38,039 bases of DNA from positions 1 through 38,039 of IMG/VR virus record IMGVR_UViG_3300033145_000302, one strand, 5' to 3'. Made by a program: the position numbers and the translations under genes. This DNA comes from a virus. A model generated the notes under the pieces. It did no database searches, was not told the origin of the DNA, and worked only from the letters and a program-made list of their open reading frames with translations. Shown here piece by piece: positions 1 to 6,499 of the stretch. Each line of letters opens with the position of its first letter. The first letter of the stretch is position 1.

Positions 1-114
1 AGTTCCATTATCCCAATTTTTATCAAACTTTTCAAGAACCTCATCAATTGCTTTCGGTAAGATCTCCTCGAACACCTCCTCATCTGTATATTCTCCTACT
101 CCTATTGTTAACCA
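1..114. repeat. Terminal overlap, copy 1 (circular closure)
   Basis: Bases 1-114 are identical to 37926-38039. The overlap lies inside a tail gene whose frame is continuous across the join, so the window is a linearised circle of 37,925 bp. The repeat could be an assembly overlap of a circularly permuted genome or a short real terminal repeat; the sequence alone does not separate these. Confidence 0.95.
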
Positions 115-318
115 AAGCTTGAACCGATACATTTTAAAATTCTCCTGAACAGTCATAAAGTCATTCTCGAAAGCAACCGGGTAAAAAACAACAGCCGGAT
201 ATTTACTAGGATTTCCAGCAAAAGGATGTCCAATTACCTCTTTAACAGAAGTAACCTCTGCTAAAGTTGATTTTATCTTTGCTATTAAAAGTGTAATTAT
301 TGGTTGACTTAATGACAT
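1..318 (-). CDS. Tail completion / tail terminator protein, N-terminal part (gene continues across the junction)
   Basis: This is the first 106 codons of a 146-residue protein. Its remaining 40 residues and stop are encoded at 37803-37925 once the circle is closed; 318 + 123 bases is exactly 147 codons, which confirms the closure. The start is ATG at 318, just below the neck protein gene. The protein starts MSLSQPIITLLIAKI and ends in TELTIKVATNN. Its position between the HK97-gp10-like neck gene and the major tail protein gene is that of tail completion or terminator proteins, which cap the tail tube and join it to the head. The function rests on synteny and size; no catalytic motif is expected. 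Confidence 0.75.
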   Translation of the reverse strand, partial: MSLSQPIITLLIAKIKSTLAEVTSVKEVIGHPFAGNPSKYPAVVFYPVAFENDFMTVQENFKMYRFKLWLTIGVGEYTDEEVFEEILPKAIDEVLEKFDKNWDNGT

Positions 319-319
319 A

Positions 320-721
320 CTAACTCGCTAAATTTTTTATAATATTACCTGTCATCTCATTGATAAGATGATTTACTTTTTCCTCTGCCTGTTGAATTGC
401 ATAATCTAACCAGGGCCTTGCTCTTAATCTTGAAGTTCCCTCATGAACATAATTTGCATAATTAGGAAATCTTCTAGTTGGTTCTGGAGTAATCATCATG
501 CTGAAATCTGTGATCCTCTGAACGTGCGTATCTCTTAAGTTTCCGGTATTAACTGGCGCTCCTCCTCCATGCCCTCCCAACTGCCACGGACTTCTCATAA
601 TAATTCTCATATATTCAGCCTTAGCTCTTACCATTAATTTACCAGACTCTTTTCTAACTACTTCTGGATTTTTACTAAAAGCCTTAAAAAGTTCTTTCAT
701 TCCCTTAACTTCAATCTTCAT
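320..721 (-). CDS. HK97 gp10-like neck / tail-component protein
   Basis: A 133-residue protein of the HK97-gp10 type, which takes part in the head-tail joint. The N-terminal KIEVKGMKELFKAF helix-turn and the segment APVNTGNLRDTHVQR followed by YANYVHEGTSRLRARPWLDYAI (written here only as a landmark) are typical: the family carries a 'G-x-L-R' motif and a 'Y-x-x-x-x-E-x-G-T' motif before a 'R-P-(F/W)-L' helix. An upstream in-frame TTG at 730 is possible, but the ATG at 721 gives the shorter overlap (11 bases) with the preceding head-closure gene and is preferred. It is translated as part of the connector series in the capsid operon. Confidence 0.8.
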   Translation of the reverse strand: MKIEVKGMKELFKAFSKNPEVVRKESGKLMVRAKAEYMRIIMRSPWQLGGHGGGAPVNTGNLRDTHVQRITDFSMMITPEPTRRFPNYANYVHEGTSRLRARPWLDYAIQQAEEKVNHLINEMTGNIIKNLAS

Positions 722-1031
722 TCTTTTCAATAATTAATTCTAAATGTTTATTTCCTCCAACGTTATTTTCTTGAACTGCTCGAACTGAATATTCAACTGA
801 ATCTATCGTTAAAGTATCTCCAGCCTCAACGTCAGCCCCAACCGCACACCATAAAGAAAATGATTTAGTTAGATCCATACCAAGACTTTCTGCTAGCTCT
901 GCTCTTGCTTGTTGTAAATGCCCGGTAATAGTTCCAACTTCTTCAAATTCAGAATACTTATTACCATCGTCATCAGTCTTTTTTGTTTGCCTTCCTACCG
1001 TTACTGTTTCTGTATAAAATCTATCAATCAT
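711..1031 (-). CDS. Head closure / head-tail joining protein
   Basis: A 106-residue protein located between the connector and the neck protein. It starts MIDRFYTETVTVGR and is predicted to be mostly beta-strand, with a late segment DTLTIDSVEYSVRAVQ that matches the pattern of SPP1 gp16-like head-tail joining proteins (a short beta-barrel with a 'D-x-v-x-v-d-g-x-x-Y-x-V' strand pair). In such phages this protein seals the portal channel after packaging and gives the docking surface for the tail. It overlaps the preceding gene by 4 bases (ATGA type) and the following one by 11 bases, a pattern of translational coupling. The assignment rests on synteny plus this motif. Confidence 0.75.
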   Translation of the reverse strand: MIDRFYTETVTVGRQTKKTDDDGNKYSEFEEVGTITGHLQQARAELAESLGMDLTKSFSLWCAVGADVEAGDTLTIDSVEYSVRAVQENNVGGNKHLELIIEKNED

Positions 1032-1621
1032 ATTATATATCTTTTTCTGCTAGCAATAATATCTTTGGCTTGCTCAAAAGCTTTCAAGTTATCTTCTCCA
1101 TAGACAACTGAATAATTACCTATCTTCTCACTCTTTACATTTCCATCAGATCGGTTAAAAGAATACATCCCGGCCGCCAAAACTGTGGCCGCAAAAGCAA
1201 TATCATCTGGCACCTCTTCAGAGTAACCCCATTTCGCAGTTACTTTATGATTAGGCACTCCATCAATCCCAATTGCGAATACTCCATTCTTATAAAAAAT
1301 AACTTTAATAGGAATACCCTCTGAAGCATAATTTCTAGGTAAAGAGATACGATCATCTGCATCAATCGTTACTAAAGTGTCCCCGTAAGCATCTGACGCC
1401 CTTTCTACCTTAGTTACCTCGATACATTCATCAATTATTAAGGCGTTCCTTTCAGTCCCCTCAAAGAACCTCTCTGAAGCTTCATCGTCAGCAATAAAAT
1501 TCCTTCCTGTTAACATATCAATAACTTTTTTGGCCGCACTTATAAAATCATCAGCGTCCCCAGCTGTTATTGTGGCATCAAGGAACTTCTCAATTTTTTC
1601 TTCGTCTGTATAACTGCTCAT
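1028..1621 (-). CDS. Head-tail connector (gp6-like adaptor)
   Basis: A 197-residue protein with the all-helical plus beta pattern of HK97 gp6 / SPP1 gp15 connectors. Residues 1-40 form helices (SYTDEEKIEKFL, DDFISAAKKVIDMLTGRNF). A beta-rich middle follows, with KVTAKWGYSEEVPDDIAFAA at about residues 127-146, the 'a-x-W-G-y-x-x-x-P-x-d-i-x-x-A' signature of this family. The C-terminal tail (KIGNYSVVYG) is also usual. It should form the ring under the portal that accepts the head-closure protein. The start overlaps the stop of the 45-residue gene upstream (ATGA). Confidence 0.85.
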   Translation of the reverse strand: MSSYTDEEKIEKFLDATITAGDADDFISAAKKVIDMLTGRNFIADDEASERFFEGTERNALIIDECIEVTKVERASDAYGDTLVTIDADDRISLPRNYASEGIPIKVIFYKNGVFAIGIDGVPNHKVTAKWGYSEEVPDDIAFAATVLAAGMYSFNRSDGNVKSEKIGNYSVVYGEDNLKAFEQAKDIIASRKRYII

Positions 1622-1755
1622 TTTTTAATTATTTTATTACCTGGCATTTTAGTATTTCCAAAGACTCTAACTAATTCTAAATTCTCATCGTTTAACTTCT
1701 TATCAGAATGAATCTTTTTGCCAGTTATTTTATTTTTGTAAATAAATTTTTTCAT
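1618..1755 (-). CDS. Small conserved-position protein after the capsid gene
   Basis: A 45-residue basic ORF from ATG at 1755 to TGA at 1618, beginning MKKFIYKNKITGKKIHSDKK and ending KMPGNKIIKK. Its stop overlaps the connector start by the ATGA arrangement, which supports translation. Many HK97-type phages carry a 40-70 residue protein at this exact place between capsid and connector, of unknown role. The N-terminal pattern (short beta-strand, N-K-x-T-G-K-K) resembles those. No enzymatic role is suggested. Confidence 0.7.
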   Translation of the reverse strand: MKKFIYKNKITGKKIHSDKKLNDENLELVRVFGNTKMPGNKIIKK

Positions 1756-1774
1756 AATAATTAAGTTCTTATTT

Positions 1775-1794
1775 CTGCCCCTGGAAAGGAGCAG
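1775..1794 (-). other. RNA hairpin downstream of the capsid gene
   Basis: In the minus transcript CTGCTCC pairs with GGGGCAG around a 6-base loop (7 bp including one G-U). It lies 15 bases after the capsid stop and has no T-tract, so it is more likely a 3' stabiliser or processing structure than a terminator. Confidence 0.5.
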
Positions 1795-1808
1795 AGTAAA
1801 AACTCAAC

Positions 1809-3200
1809 CTATGTGGCGTTGGTTTTTAAGACGGTCATAGCACTAGGAATAATCCTAATATAACCAACTCTTTCAGTCCATCTAACAGCCTCTCTGTCAG
1901 TTGTGATTAAGTTGATTGTACCTGTGCCTGCTACATCAGCAACAGTTCCAGCGTCAAATCTTTTAACAGCGATGGCACCTTTGCTACCAAAGATACAACC
2001 TCGTCTAAGATCTCCATAAATAACGAAAGCAGTATCAGCCGCCGTATCACTAGTTGTAGGCATAACCTCAACTAATACAACCGGTTTATTCCATAACAAT
2101 TGCGGTTGATTTTCTCCAGGTGCTTGATACAAGAAATTACCAGCACTATCACTTGCACTTACGGCATCAGCTCTTAACTTCCTAATAAGATTAAAGATAC
2201 TTCTGTGCATGTAATACTTAGCGTTATTTTGAGCTCCCGATGGAGTAGAGTCTTGCATATCTAACAACTTTTCTGGTGTTAAATTAGCAAAAGCTGTATC
2301 CCCACTAGCCAAAGTAACAACGTTCACATCACTAGCTTCAAGAATACCAGTAAAGCTACCATAAGTTGAAGTTCCATCTCCGTTGAAGAAAGCCTCATCT
2401 TCAGCTTCAGCAAAACCTTCAGCCACTCTACCAGCAATAAATCTGAATAAATCAACTTCCTCATCAGATAACAATTCACTAGTAATTGTTACGATAGCCC
2501 CAAGTTTTTCTAATTCAAGAGTGCCTTGCCCTAAAACTACTTGAGTTGAACCAATACCATCGCCTTCATCAACCCAGAAAGTGCTAACATCGGTGGTTAA
2601 TGAATTTGCCTTATATGAATTCTTAGATAAAACCAAAGAACTCATCTCACGTCTGGCCACACCATATTCAGTTGTTAAATGCCTAATTTCAGCAGATAAC
2701 TCTGAATCAACAGCGTAACCTCCATAAGGCGTTCCGGTGGCATCAGTTGTCATCTCTTTAGAATCAGCGAAACCCCCCAATTCTTGAAGAGCAGGAATAT
2801 TGTTGCCATAGATCGCCATAATAGTTTTCTTAAACTTATCATTCAATAATTGCCTTCCCTTAGCGACTTCGGAATTATAAATACCAGATTTATTTTCCTT
2901 AGACTCTTTCTGTGTTTCCATAAACTTCTGCATTTCAGTCTTTAATTCAGTCATCATTTCTGATACTGATCCTTTAGCGATACTTTTGATAAGAGCTTTC
3001 AATCCATCCTTAGTTTCTTTTTCAAGAACCTTCTCTGGAGCTTTTTCAGCCAAAGCTGTTACAGACTCCATTTCGCTTTTAACGACTTCTTTATTGTCTG
3101 CTTCGAAAGCATCATAAAGTTTTTGAACTTCTGCTTTTTCAGCAACAGAAGCAAAGCCTTGTTTAGTAAGCTTTTTAACCATTTTTATAAATTCAAGCAT
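1809..3200 (-). CDS. Major capsid protein (HK97 fold) with N-terminal delta-type domain
   Basis: A 463-residue HK97-family capsid protein. Residues 1 to about 125 are lysine/glutamate-rich and helical, like the delta or scaffolding domain that the prohead protease usually removes. The fold then runs from TPYGGYAVDSELSAEIRHL (N-arm start, near residue 157), through the E-loop region rich in acidic residues (TFWVDEGDGIGS, near 208), the spine helix region (ELLSDEEVDLFRFIAGRVAEG), to the P-domain end (ERVGYIRIIPSAMTVLK). It forms the icosahedral shell. The neighbours are the protease upstream and the connector series downstream, and the gene is bracketed by RNA hairpins at both ends. Met7 is an alternative start. 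Confidence 0.92.
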   Translation of the reverse strand: MLEFIKMVKKLTKQGFASVAEKAEVQKLYDAFEADNKEVVKSEMESVTALAEKAPEKVLEKETKDGLKALIKSIAKGSVSEMMTELKTEMQKFMETQKESKENKSGIYNSEVAKGRQLLNDKFKKTIMAIYGNNIPALQELGGFADSKEMTTDATGTPYGGYAVDSELSAEIRHLTTEYGVARREMSSLVLSKNSYKANSLTTDVSTFWVDEGDGIGSTQVVLGQGTLELEKLGAIVTITSELLSDEEVDLFRFIAGRVAEGFAEAEDEAFFNGDGTSTYGSFTGILEASDVNVVTLASGDTAFANLTPEKLLDMQDSTPSGAQNNAKYYMHRSIFNLIRKLRADAVSASDSAGNFLYQAPGENQPQLLWNKPVVLVEVMPTTSDTAADTAFVIYGDLRRGCIFGSKGAIAVKRFDAGTVADVAGTGTINLITTDREAVRWTERVGYIRIIPSAMTVLKTNAT

Positions 3201-3243
3201 GTTAATAATTTAAGTTAATTTGAATAATATTTTTCCTCTAGTG

Positions 3244-3261
3244 TCCCGACATTTAGCGGGA
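3244..3261 (-). other. RNA hairpin upstream of the capsid gene
   Basis: In the minus transcript TCCCG pairs with CGGGA around CTAAATGT. It lies between the protease stop and the capsid start, about 44 bases before the ATG, with no T-tract. Together with the hairpin after the gene it could protect or define a capsid mRNA segment; this is inference. Confidence 0.45.
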
Positions 3262-3290
3262 GTTTCAACCTTTTAAGACTAATGTATATA

Positions 3291-4181
3291 TCACTCCTTT
3301 TTGGCATTTAATAATTGCCTCACTGATTTATTAATAAGACTTTTTTCTTGCTTACTAATCTTTTCTTTTTTAGTTAATCCAGAGAAATCTTTTACAGCTT
3401 CATTAATTTTTTTCAAAAGCTTTACTCTCTCGATATTAATTTCTGAAACAACGTCTTTAATCATCTTGACTTCATCAACCTCCTCCTCTTCCCACTCCTC
3501 ATCCTCATCGTCATCTTCGCCGTCCTCTTCTTCGTCATCATCGGTTTCCTCATCATCGTCGTCGTCATCAATATCTTCGTCATCTTCCTCATCGTCAATA
3601 TCTTCATCATCCTCATTATCCAAGTCTTTCTTTTCTTTTTTCTCTAAAGCCTCTTTCTTTTTTTCTTTGAACAAAGCCTCTGCATTTGCAGGAACTCCGA
3701 CAATACTAACCTCCAAAAGTTCTGATCTAACTGGATTTCCCATTCCATCAAACTCTTTAGGAATAAATCCGATTGAGGTTGCATTTATAAATCCTCCCTC
3801 TGCTAATTTAGCGGCTAAAGCTCCTAAAGGATTAGCGACTGCAAAGACAATCGTTCCCTGAAGTTTACCCTCTTCTACTCTGATATTGTCCACTCTTCCA
3901 ATAATTTTTTCTATGGATCCATATCTATGAGAATCAAGCAATACCGGATTTTTCTTAAAGTTCTCAAGCTCGAAGTTTTGATGAACAATATCTCCATCCC
4001 TATCTATGTTCCCGGTTGAAAAGATAGACTCAAACTCTGTTTCACTTTTCTTCACAAACTTAACTTCTAAATCTGTAATCAAAGCAATATGATCATCTTT
4101 AACCTTAGCCCAAAGTTCTTTTAATGTTTTTACACCAAGAGCCTTGAATGAATCGTTTGTTATTTTATAAAATTTAATCAT
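3291..4181 (-). CDS. Prohead maturation protease (U35/HK97 type) with acidic tract
   Basis: A 296-residue serine protease that should trim the capsid delta domain during head maturation. The protease core spans about residues 40-165: EFESIFSTGNIDRDGDIV (first strands), DSHRYGSIEKIIGRV with the catalytic His, and GGFINATSIGFIPKEF with the catalytic Ser. Residues about 185-240 are almost all Asp and Glu. The final 55 residues are basic and helical, which could act as a scaffold-like tail. The acidic tract is encoded by a run of GAT/GAA-type codons that looks like a simple-sequence expansion. The gene follows its own promoter and a terminator hairpin that ends 11 bases before the ATG. Confidence 0.88.
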   Translation of the reverse strand: MIKFYKITNDSFKALGVKTLKELWAKVKDDHIALITDLEVKFVKKSETEFESIFSTGNIDRDGDIVHQNFELENFKKNPVLLDSHRYGSIEKIIGRVDNIRVEEGKLQGTIVFAVANPLGALAAKLAEGGFINATSIGFIPKEFDGMGNPVRSELLEVSIVGVPANAEALFKEKKKEALEKKEKKDLDNEDDEDIDDEEDDEDIDDDDDDEETDDDEEEDGEDDDEDEEWEEEEVDEVKMIKDVVSEINIERVKLLKKINEAVKDFSGLTKKEKISKQEKSLINKSVRQLLNAKKE

Positions 4182-4218
4182 GTTTTTTAATAAAAAGACG
4201 CCTTTCTAAAGCGTCCAT
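4174..4218 (-). CDS. Possible 14-codon leader ORF in the protease leader
   Basis: An ATG at 4216-4218 sits directly at the foot of the terminator hairpin and opens a 14-residue frame (MDALERRLFIKKHD) that runs through the hairpin and ends by overlapping the protease start. A ribosome on it would unfold the hairpin. The equivalent RTG is conserved in the leaders near 6.28 and 34.78 kb, though each encodes a different short peptide. There is no Shine-Dalgarno sequence, so translation is uncertain. Confidence 0.3.
   Translation of the reverse strand: MDALERRLFIKKHD
4192..4215 (-). terminator. Intrinsic terminator in the protease leader
   Basis: Minus strand GACGCTTT-AGA-AAGGCGTC forms an 8 bp stem with one G-U pair and a 3-base loop, followed by TTTTTATT. 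It stops just before the protease ATG (4181) and downstream of a promoter at 4244-4271, so it interrupts that promoter's own transcript. Confidence 0.8.
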
Positions 4219-4243
4219 GAACATTCATTCTACGAACACACTT

Positions 4244-4271
4244 ATTATAGCACACTAATTTTTTTAGACAA
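4244..4271 (-). promoter_or_regulatory. Late-type extended -10 promoter for the protease/capsid operon
   Basis: Minus strand TTGTCT - 16 bases - TATAAT, with TGTGC directly before the -10 (extended -10). The core TTAGTGTGCTATAATA is nearly shared with promoters at 6310 and 34805. A conserved leader box (4216-4235, TCGTAG to CATG) follows, then the terminator. Confidence 0.7.
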
Positions 4272-4291
4272 CAATAACCGACATTATTGTT
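4270..4291 (-). repeat. Inverted repeat directly after the portal stop
   Basis: AACAATAA and TTATTGTT flank TGTCGG: a perfect 8 bp A/T inverted repeat starting right after the portal stop and overlapping the -35 of the protease promoter. It could be a weak terminator for the portal transcript or a protein binding site. Confidence 0.5.
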
Positions 4292-6244
4292 TTACATACT
4301 ACACCTACAATTAATAACCTCTTCAGCTGATCCTCGAGGATCTCCTGGAAACTTTAATCCATTACTAAAGTAATCATTGATACCAACCTCTTCTCCATCA
4401 ATGTTATGACTATCTCTTACATTAGCATCTCCAACGTTTACCCAAATCTTAATTGGCAAACCAGACTGCTTATAACCTTCATAATTTCCTTTTTGAAAAG
4501 CTCCATGAGTTTCAGTCCTGGCAATAGTCTTAGCTCTGCTAGTTTCATAAATAGCATACTTATCTTTAATACCTTTAATCAACGCATCTCTTGGATTATC
4601 AGAATCGAAAGCAGTTTGAAATACGGCCTCTAACTGAACGAACGTAGTATCAATAACTGATTTAGAAAATTCCTCAATCCTTTCTTCTATCCAGGAACGA
4701 ATATTAACATCGATAATAAAATCATCAAATTCAGCTTTCTTAAAAGTCTTTGAAAAACTCATTGCATCGGTCCCGGCATTAATTAAAACTATTTCCAATA
4801 AAGGTTTGATAATAGTTTTTGCAACAAGCATTTCCTCGCCCTTATTAAATATTTCTGAAAGCTGTGGATTGCCTGTGCCTGCTTCAATCTTTTCAATTAG
4901 TCTATTTCCTTGTTTCTTAAAATATCTAGCCATAGCGCCTTCAACTCTTTTCTCTTCCTGGCTTAATTGCTTATCTTTCATTGCTCCATACTTAGATCTA
5001 AAGCCTTTATCTTGAAGTGGATGAGTCATTCTGTCTGCACTTTTAATAGTTTTAATCGGTTCGCTTTCATTACTACTAAATAAAGGTACTTGATTTATTG
5101 GTCCATAAATTACATCTCCGCCAGCGACTGGCTCAAAGCCCAATTTTTCTCTCTTCTCATTAACAGTTAAAGCATTAACCGTATTTCCTGTTTCAACGTC
5201 CTTTCTAATCTCTTCTTTATTTTCTGGAACAGGATCAACGAAATCAAGCTCTCCATTTCCTTCCGGTAACAAAGAATGATTTAAAAGACTAGATAAATTC
5301 GCTACCAAAGGCTTAATCGTATGCTTCATAAAGGTCATTTCACTATACTCGGAGTTACTATACTTTACATCGTCAACGCTCCCCAGGATTGATTTAGGAA
5401 CCCCAGTCATTATCACAATATCATTCAAGGTCATCTTCTTTGTTTCCAAGTAATTTAATTCTGTTGGAGTAAGTCCCATATTCTCATAGTCCATATCCCC
5501 AGCCAAAAATAAAGGCTGTCCAGACTTTCTGGCCTGCCCATACTTTTCTTGATACTGTGTTTTAATATCGTCAAGCTGTTCTGCGGTAATACGTTCACTC
5601 TTAACTTTAAACACACCTTCAATCTTTCCTCCATTCTTTAGAATACTGTTTTGATATTCATCAATCTGAACTCCCGTATCGATAATTCTAGCCCCAGCCT
5701 TCATAAGACTTTCTCCTTTCAACTGATTAAGCGGATCAGGATAAAAAGAATAAATAATCTCTTCTGGCTTATAAATATCAAAGCCTCCGTTTGGTTTGTG
5801 AAATTTATAACCAACAATAGCCCCACCTTTAATTTGAACTTCAACTAAGTCTGGCCTTAATAAATGCAAGGCTCTAGGAACACCACCAATACCCGGTTCT
5901 TTCCAAATAAAAGCACTTCCAGTTATATCTTTATAACGTTGATAAAGTTCCCAGAATTCAGAACCACTAAAGAAGTTATTGGGCTGATTAAGTAAATCAA
6001 GCCATTCATTATTTTCGTCAATAACATTATCTCCCTTTTTAATTACCCATTCAGTTTGAGCTACCTTTTCAGCTCTCTTCTTGATGGCCCTATTAGCATA
6101 CAAAGAGATCTCATTTTGTTTTAAGAACTCCCTTGAGCCCCAGTTTAAATCATCTTTTAAACTCCTTGATTGAAATAGACCGGAGTAACTTTTCTTATTA
6201 AAGAACCCTATTATCTTGTTAAAAATGTTTTTTGATTTTTTCAT
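4292..6244 (-). CDS. Portal protein fused to a MuF-type domain
   Basis: A 650-residue fusion. The first ~400 residues are a phage portal of the HK97/SPP1 type: WVIKKGDNVIDENNEWLDLL, then RALHLLRPDLVEVQ, EIIYSFYPDPLN and MTGVPKSILG are its usual stations. The last ~100 residues carry a Mu gpF-like head-morphogenesis domain: TIARTETHGAFQKGNYEGY, then RDSHNIDGEEVG, FPGDPRGSAEEVINCRC. Portals form the dodecameric DNA channel; MuF proteins are minor capsid proteins packaged inside the head. These are separate genes in most phages. The ATG at 6244 lies 3 bases beyond the T-tract of a terminator, under its own promoter at 6310-6338. Confidence 0.92.
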   Translation of the reverse strand: MKKSKNIFNKIIGFFNKKSYSGLFQSRSLKDDLNWGSREFLKQNEISLYANRAIKKRAEKVAQTEWVIKKGDNVIDENNEWLDLLNQPNNFFSGSEFWELYQRYKDITGSAFIWKEPGIGGVPRALHLLRPDLVEVQIKGGAIVGYKFHKPNGGFDIYKPEEIIYSFYPDPLNQLKGESLMKAGARIIDTGVQIDEYQNSILKNGGKIEGVFKVKSERITAEQLDDIKTQYQEKYGQARKSGQPLFLAGDMDYENMGLTPTELNYLETKKMTLNDIVIMTGVPKSILGSVDDVKYSNSEYSEMTFMKHTIKPLVANLSSLLNHSLLPEGNGELDFVDPVPENKEEIRKDVETGNTVNALTVNEKREKLGFEPVAGGDVIYGPINQVPLFSSNESEPIKTIKSADRMTHPLQDKGFRSKYGAMKDKQLSQEEKRVEGAMARYFKKQGNRLIEKIEAGTGNPQLSEIFNKGEEMLVAKTIIKPLLEIVLINAGTDAMSFSKTFKKAEFDDFIIDVNIRSWIEERIEEFSKSVIDTTFVQLEAVFQTAFDSDNPRDALIKGIKDKYAIYETSRAKTIARTETHGAFQKGNYEGYKQSGLPIKIWVNVGDANVRDSHNIDGEEVGINDYFSNGLKFPGDPRGSAEEVINCRCSM

Positions 6245-6246
6245 AT

Positions 6247-6279
6247 AAAAATGAGTAACTTTTTAATTCAGTTACTCAT
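6247..6279 (-). terminator. Intrinsic terminator in the portal leader
   Basis: Perfect 10 bp inverted repeat ATGAGTAACT / AGTTACTCAT around a 9-base loop, followed by TTTT on the minus strand and then, after two bases, the portal ATG. It lies downstream of the promoter at 6310-6338. The 5' arm itself contains ATG-AGT-AAC-TGA, a 3-codon frame. Confidence 0.75.
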
Positions 6280-6309
6280 GGATATTTAACCTACGAGTTT
6301 CTAATATTT

Positions 6310-6338
6310 ATTTTAGCACTAACTTTCCTTGTTGTCAT
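6310..6338 (-). promoter_or_regulatory. Late-type extended -10 promoter for the portal gene
   Basis: Minus strand ATGACA - 17 bases - TAAAAT with TGC before the -10, inside the 3' end of the 59-residue gene upstream. The core TTAGTGCTAAAATA resembles the promoters at 4244 and 34805. The leader box TCGTAGG...CCATG (6277-6296) follows. Confidence 0.7.
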
Positions 6339-6498
6339 CATAGCTGATATTTACTGACTTCTCAATCTGTTTAGTTTGAATATTAGTAACCTTGTTTTTA
6401 TAAACCTTTAAACTAACAATTAAAGAACCAAAGCATATTCTTCCTGCCTCCTCTCTGATTAACTCGATAATTGTTTTTTCTTGTTTTGTTAATTCCAT
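6319..6498 (-). CDS. Small protein between large terminase and portal
   Basis: A 59-residue protein starting at ATG 6498 (MELTKQEKTIIELIREEAGR); an in-frame TTG nine bases earlier is less likely. It begins right after the terminase stop. It reads as one amphipathic helix, then beta-strands (GSLIVSLKVYKNKVTNIQ), then a polar tail, a pattern seen in small phage proteins of unknown role at this site. The portal promoter lies inside its coding end. Confidence 0.65.
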   Translation of the reverse strand: MELTKQEKTIIELIREEAGRICFGSLIVSLKVYKNKVTNIQTKQIEKSVNISYDDNKES

Positions 6499-6499
6499 C

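Noticed and set aside
3301-3861. Long plus-strand Ser-rich ORF opposite the protease
   Set aside because: It is the antisense image of the Asp/Glu codon tract (GAT/GAA read as ATC/TTC and TCA/TCG). The protease motifs are on the minus strand.
4270-4291. Portal 3' inverted repeat as a strong terminator
   Set aside because: The stem is all A-T apart from one C-G pair per arm and is followed by GTCT, not a T-tract; it is listed only as an inverted repeat.
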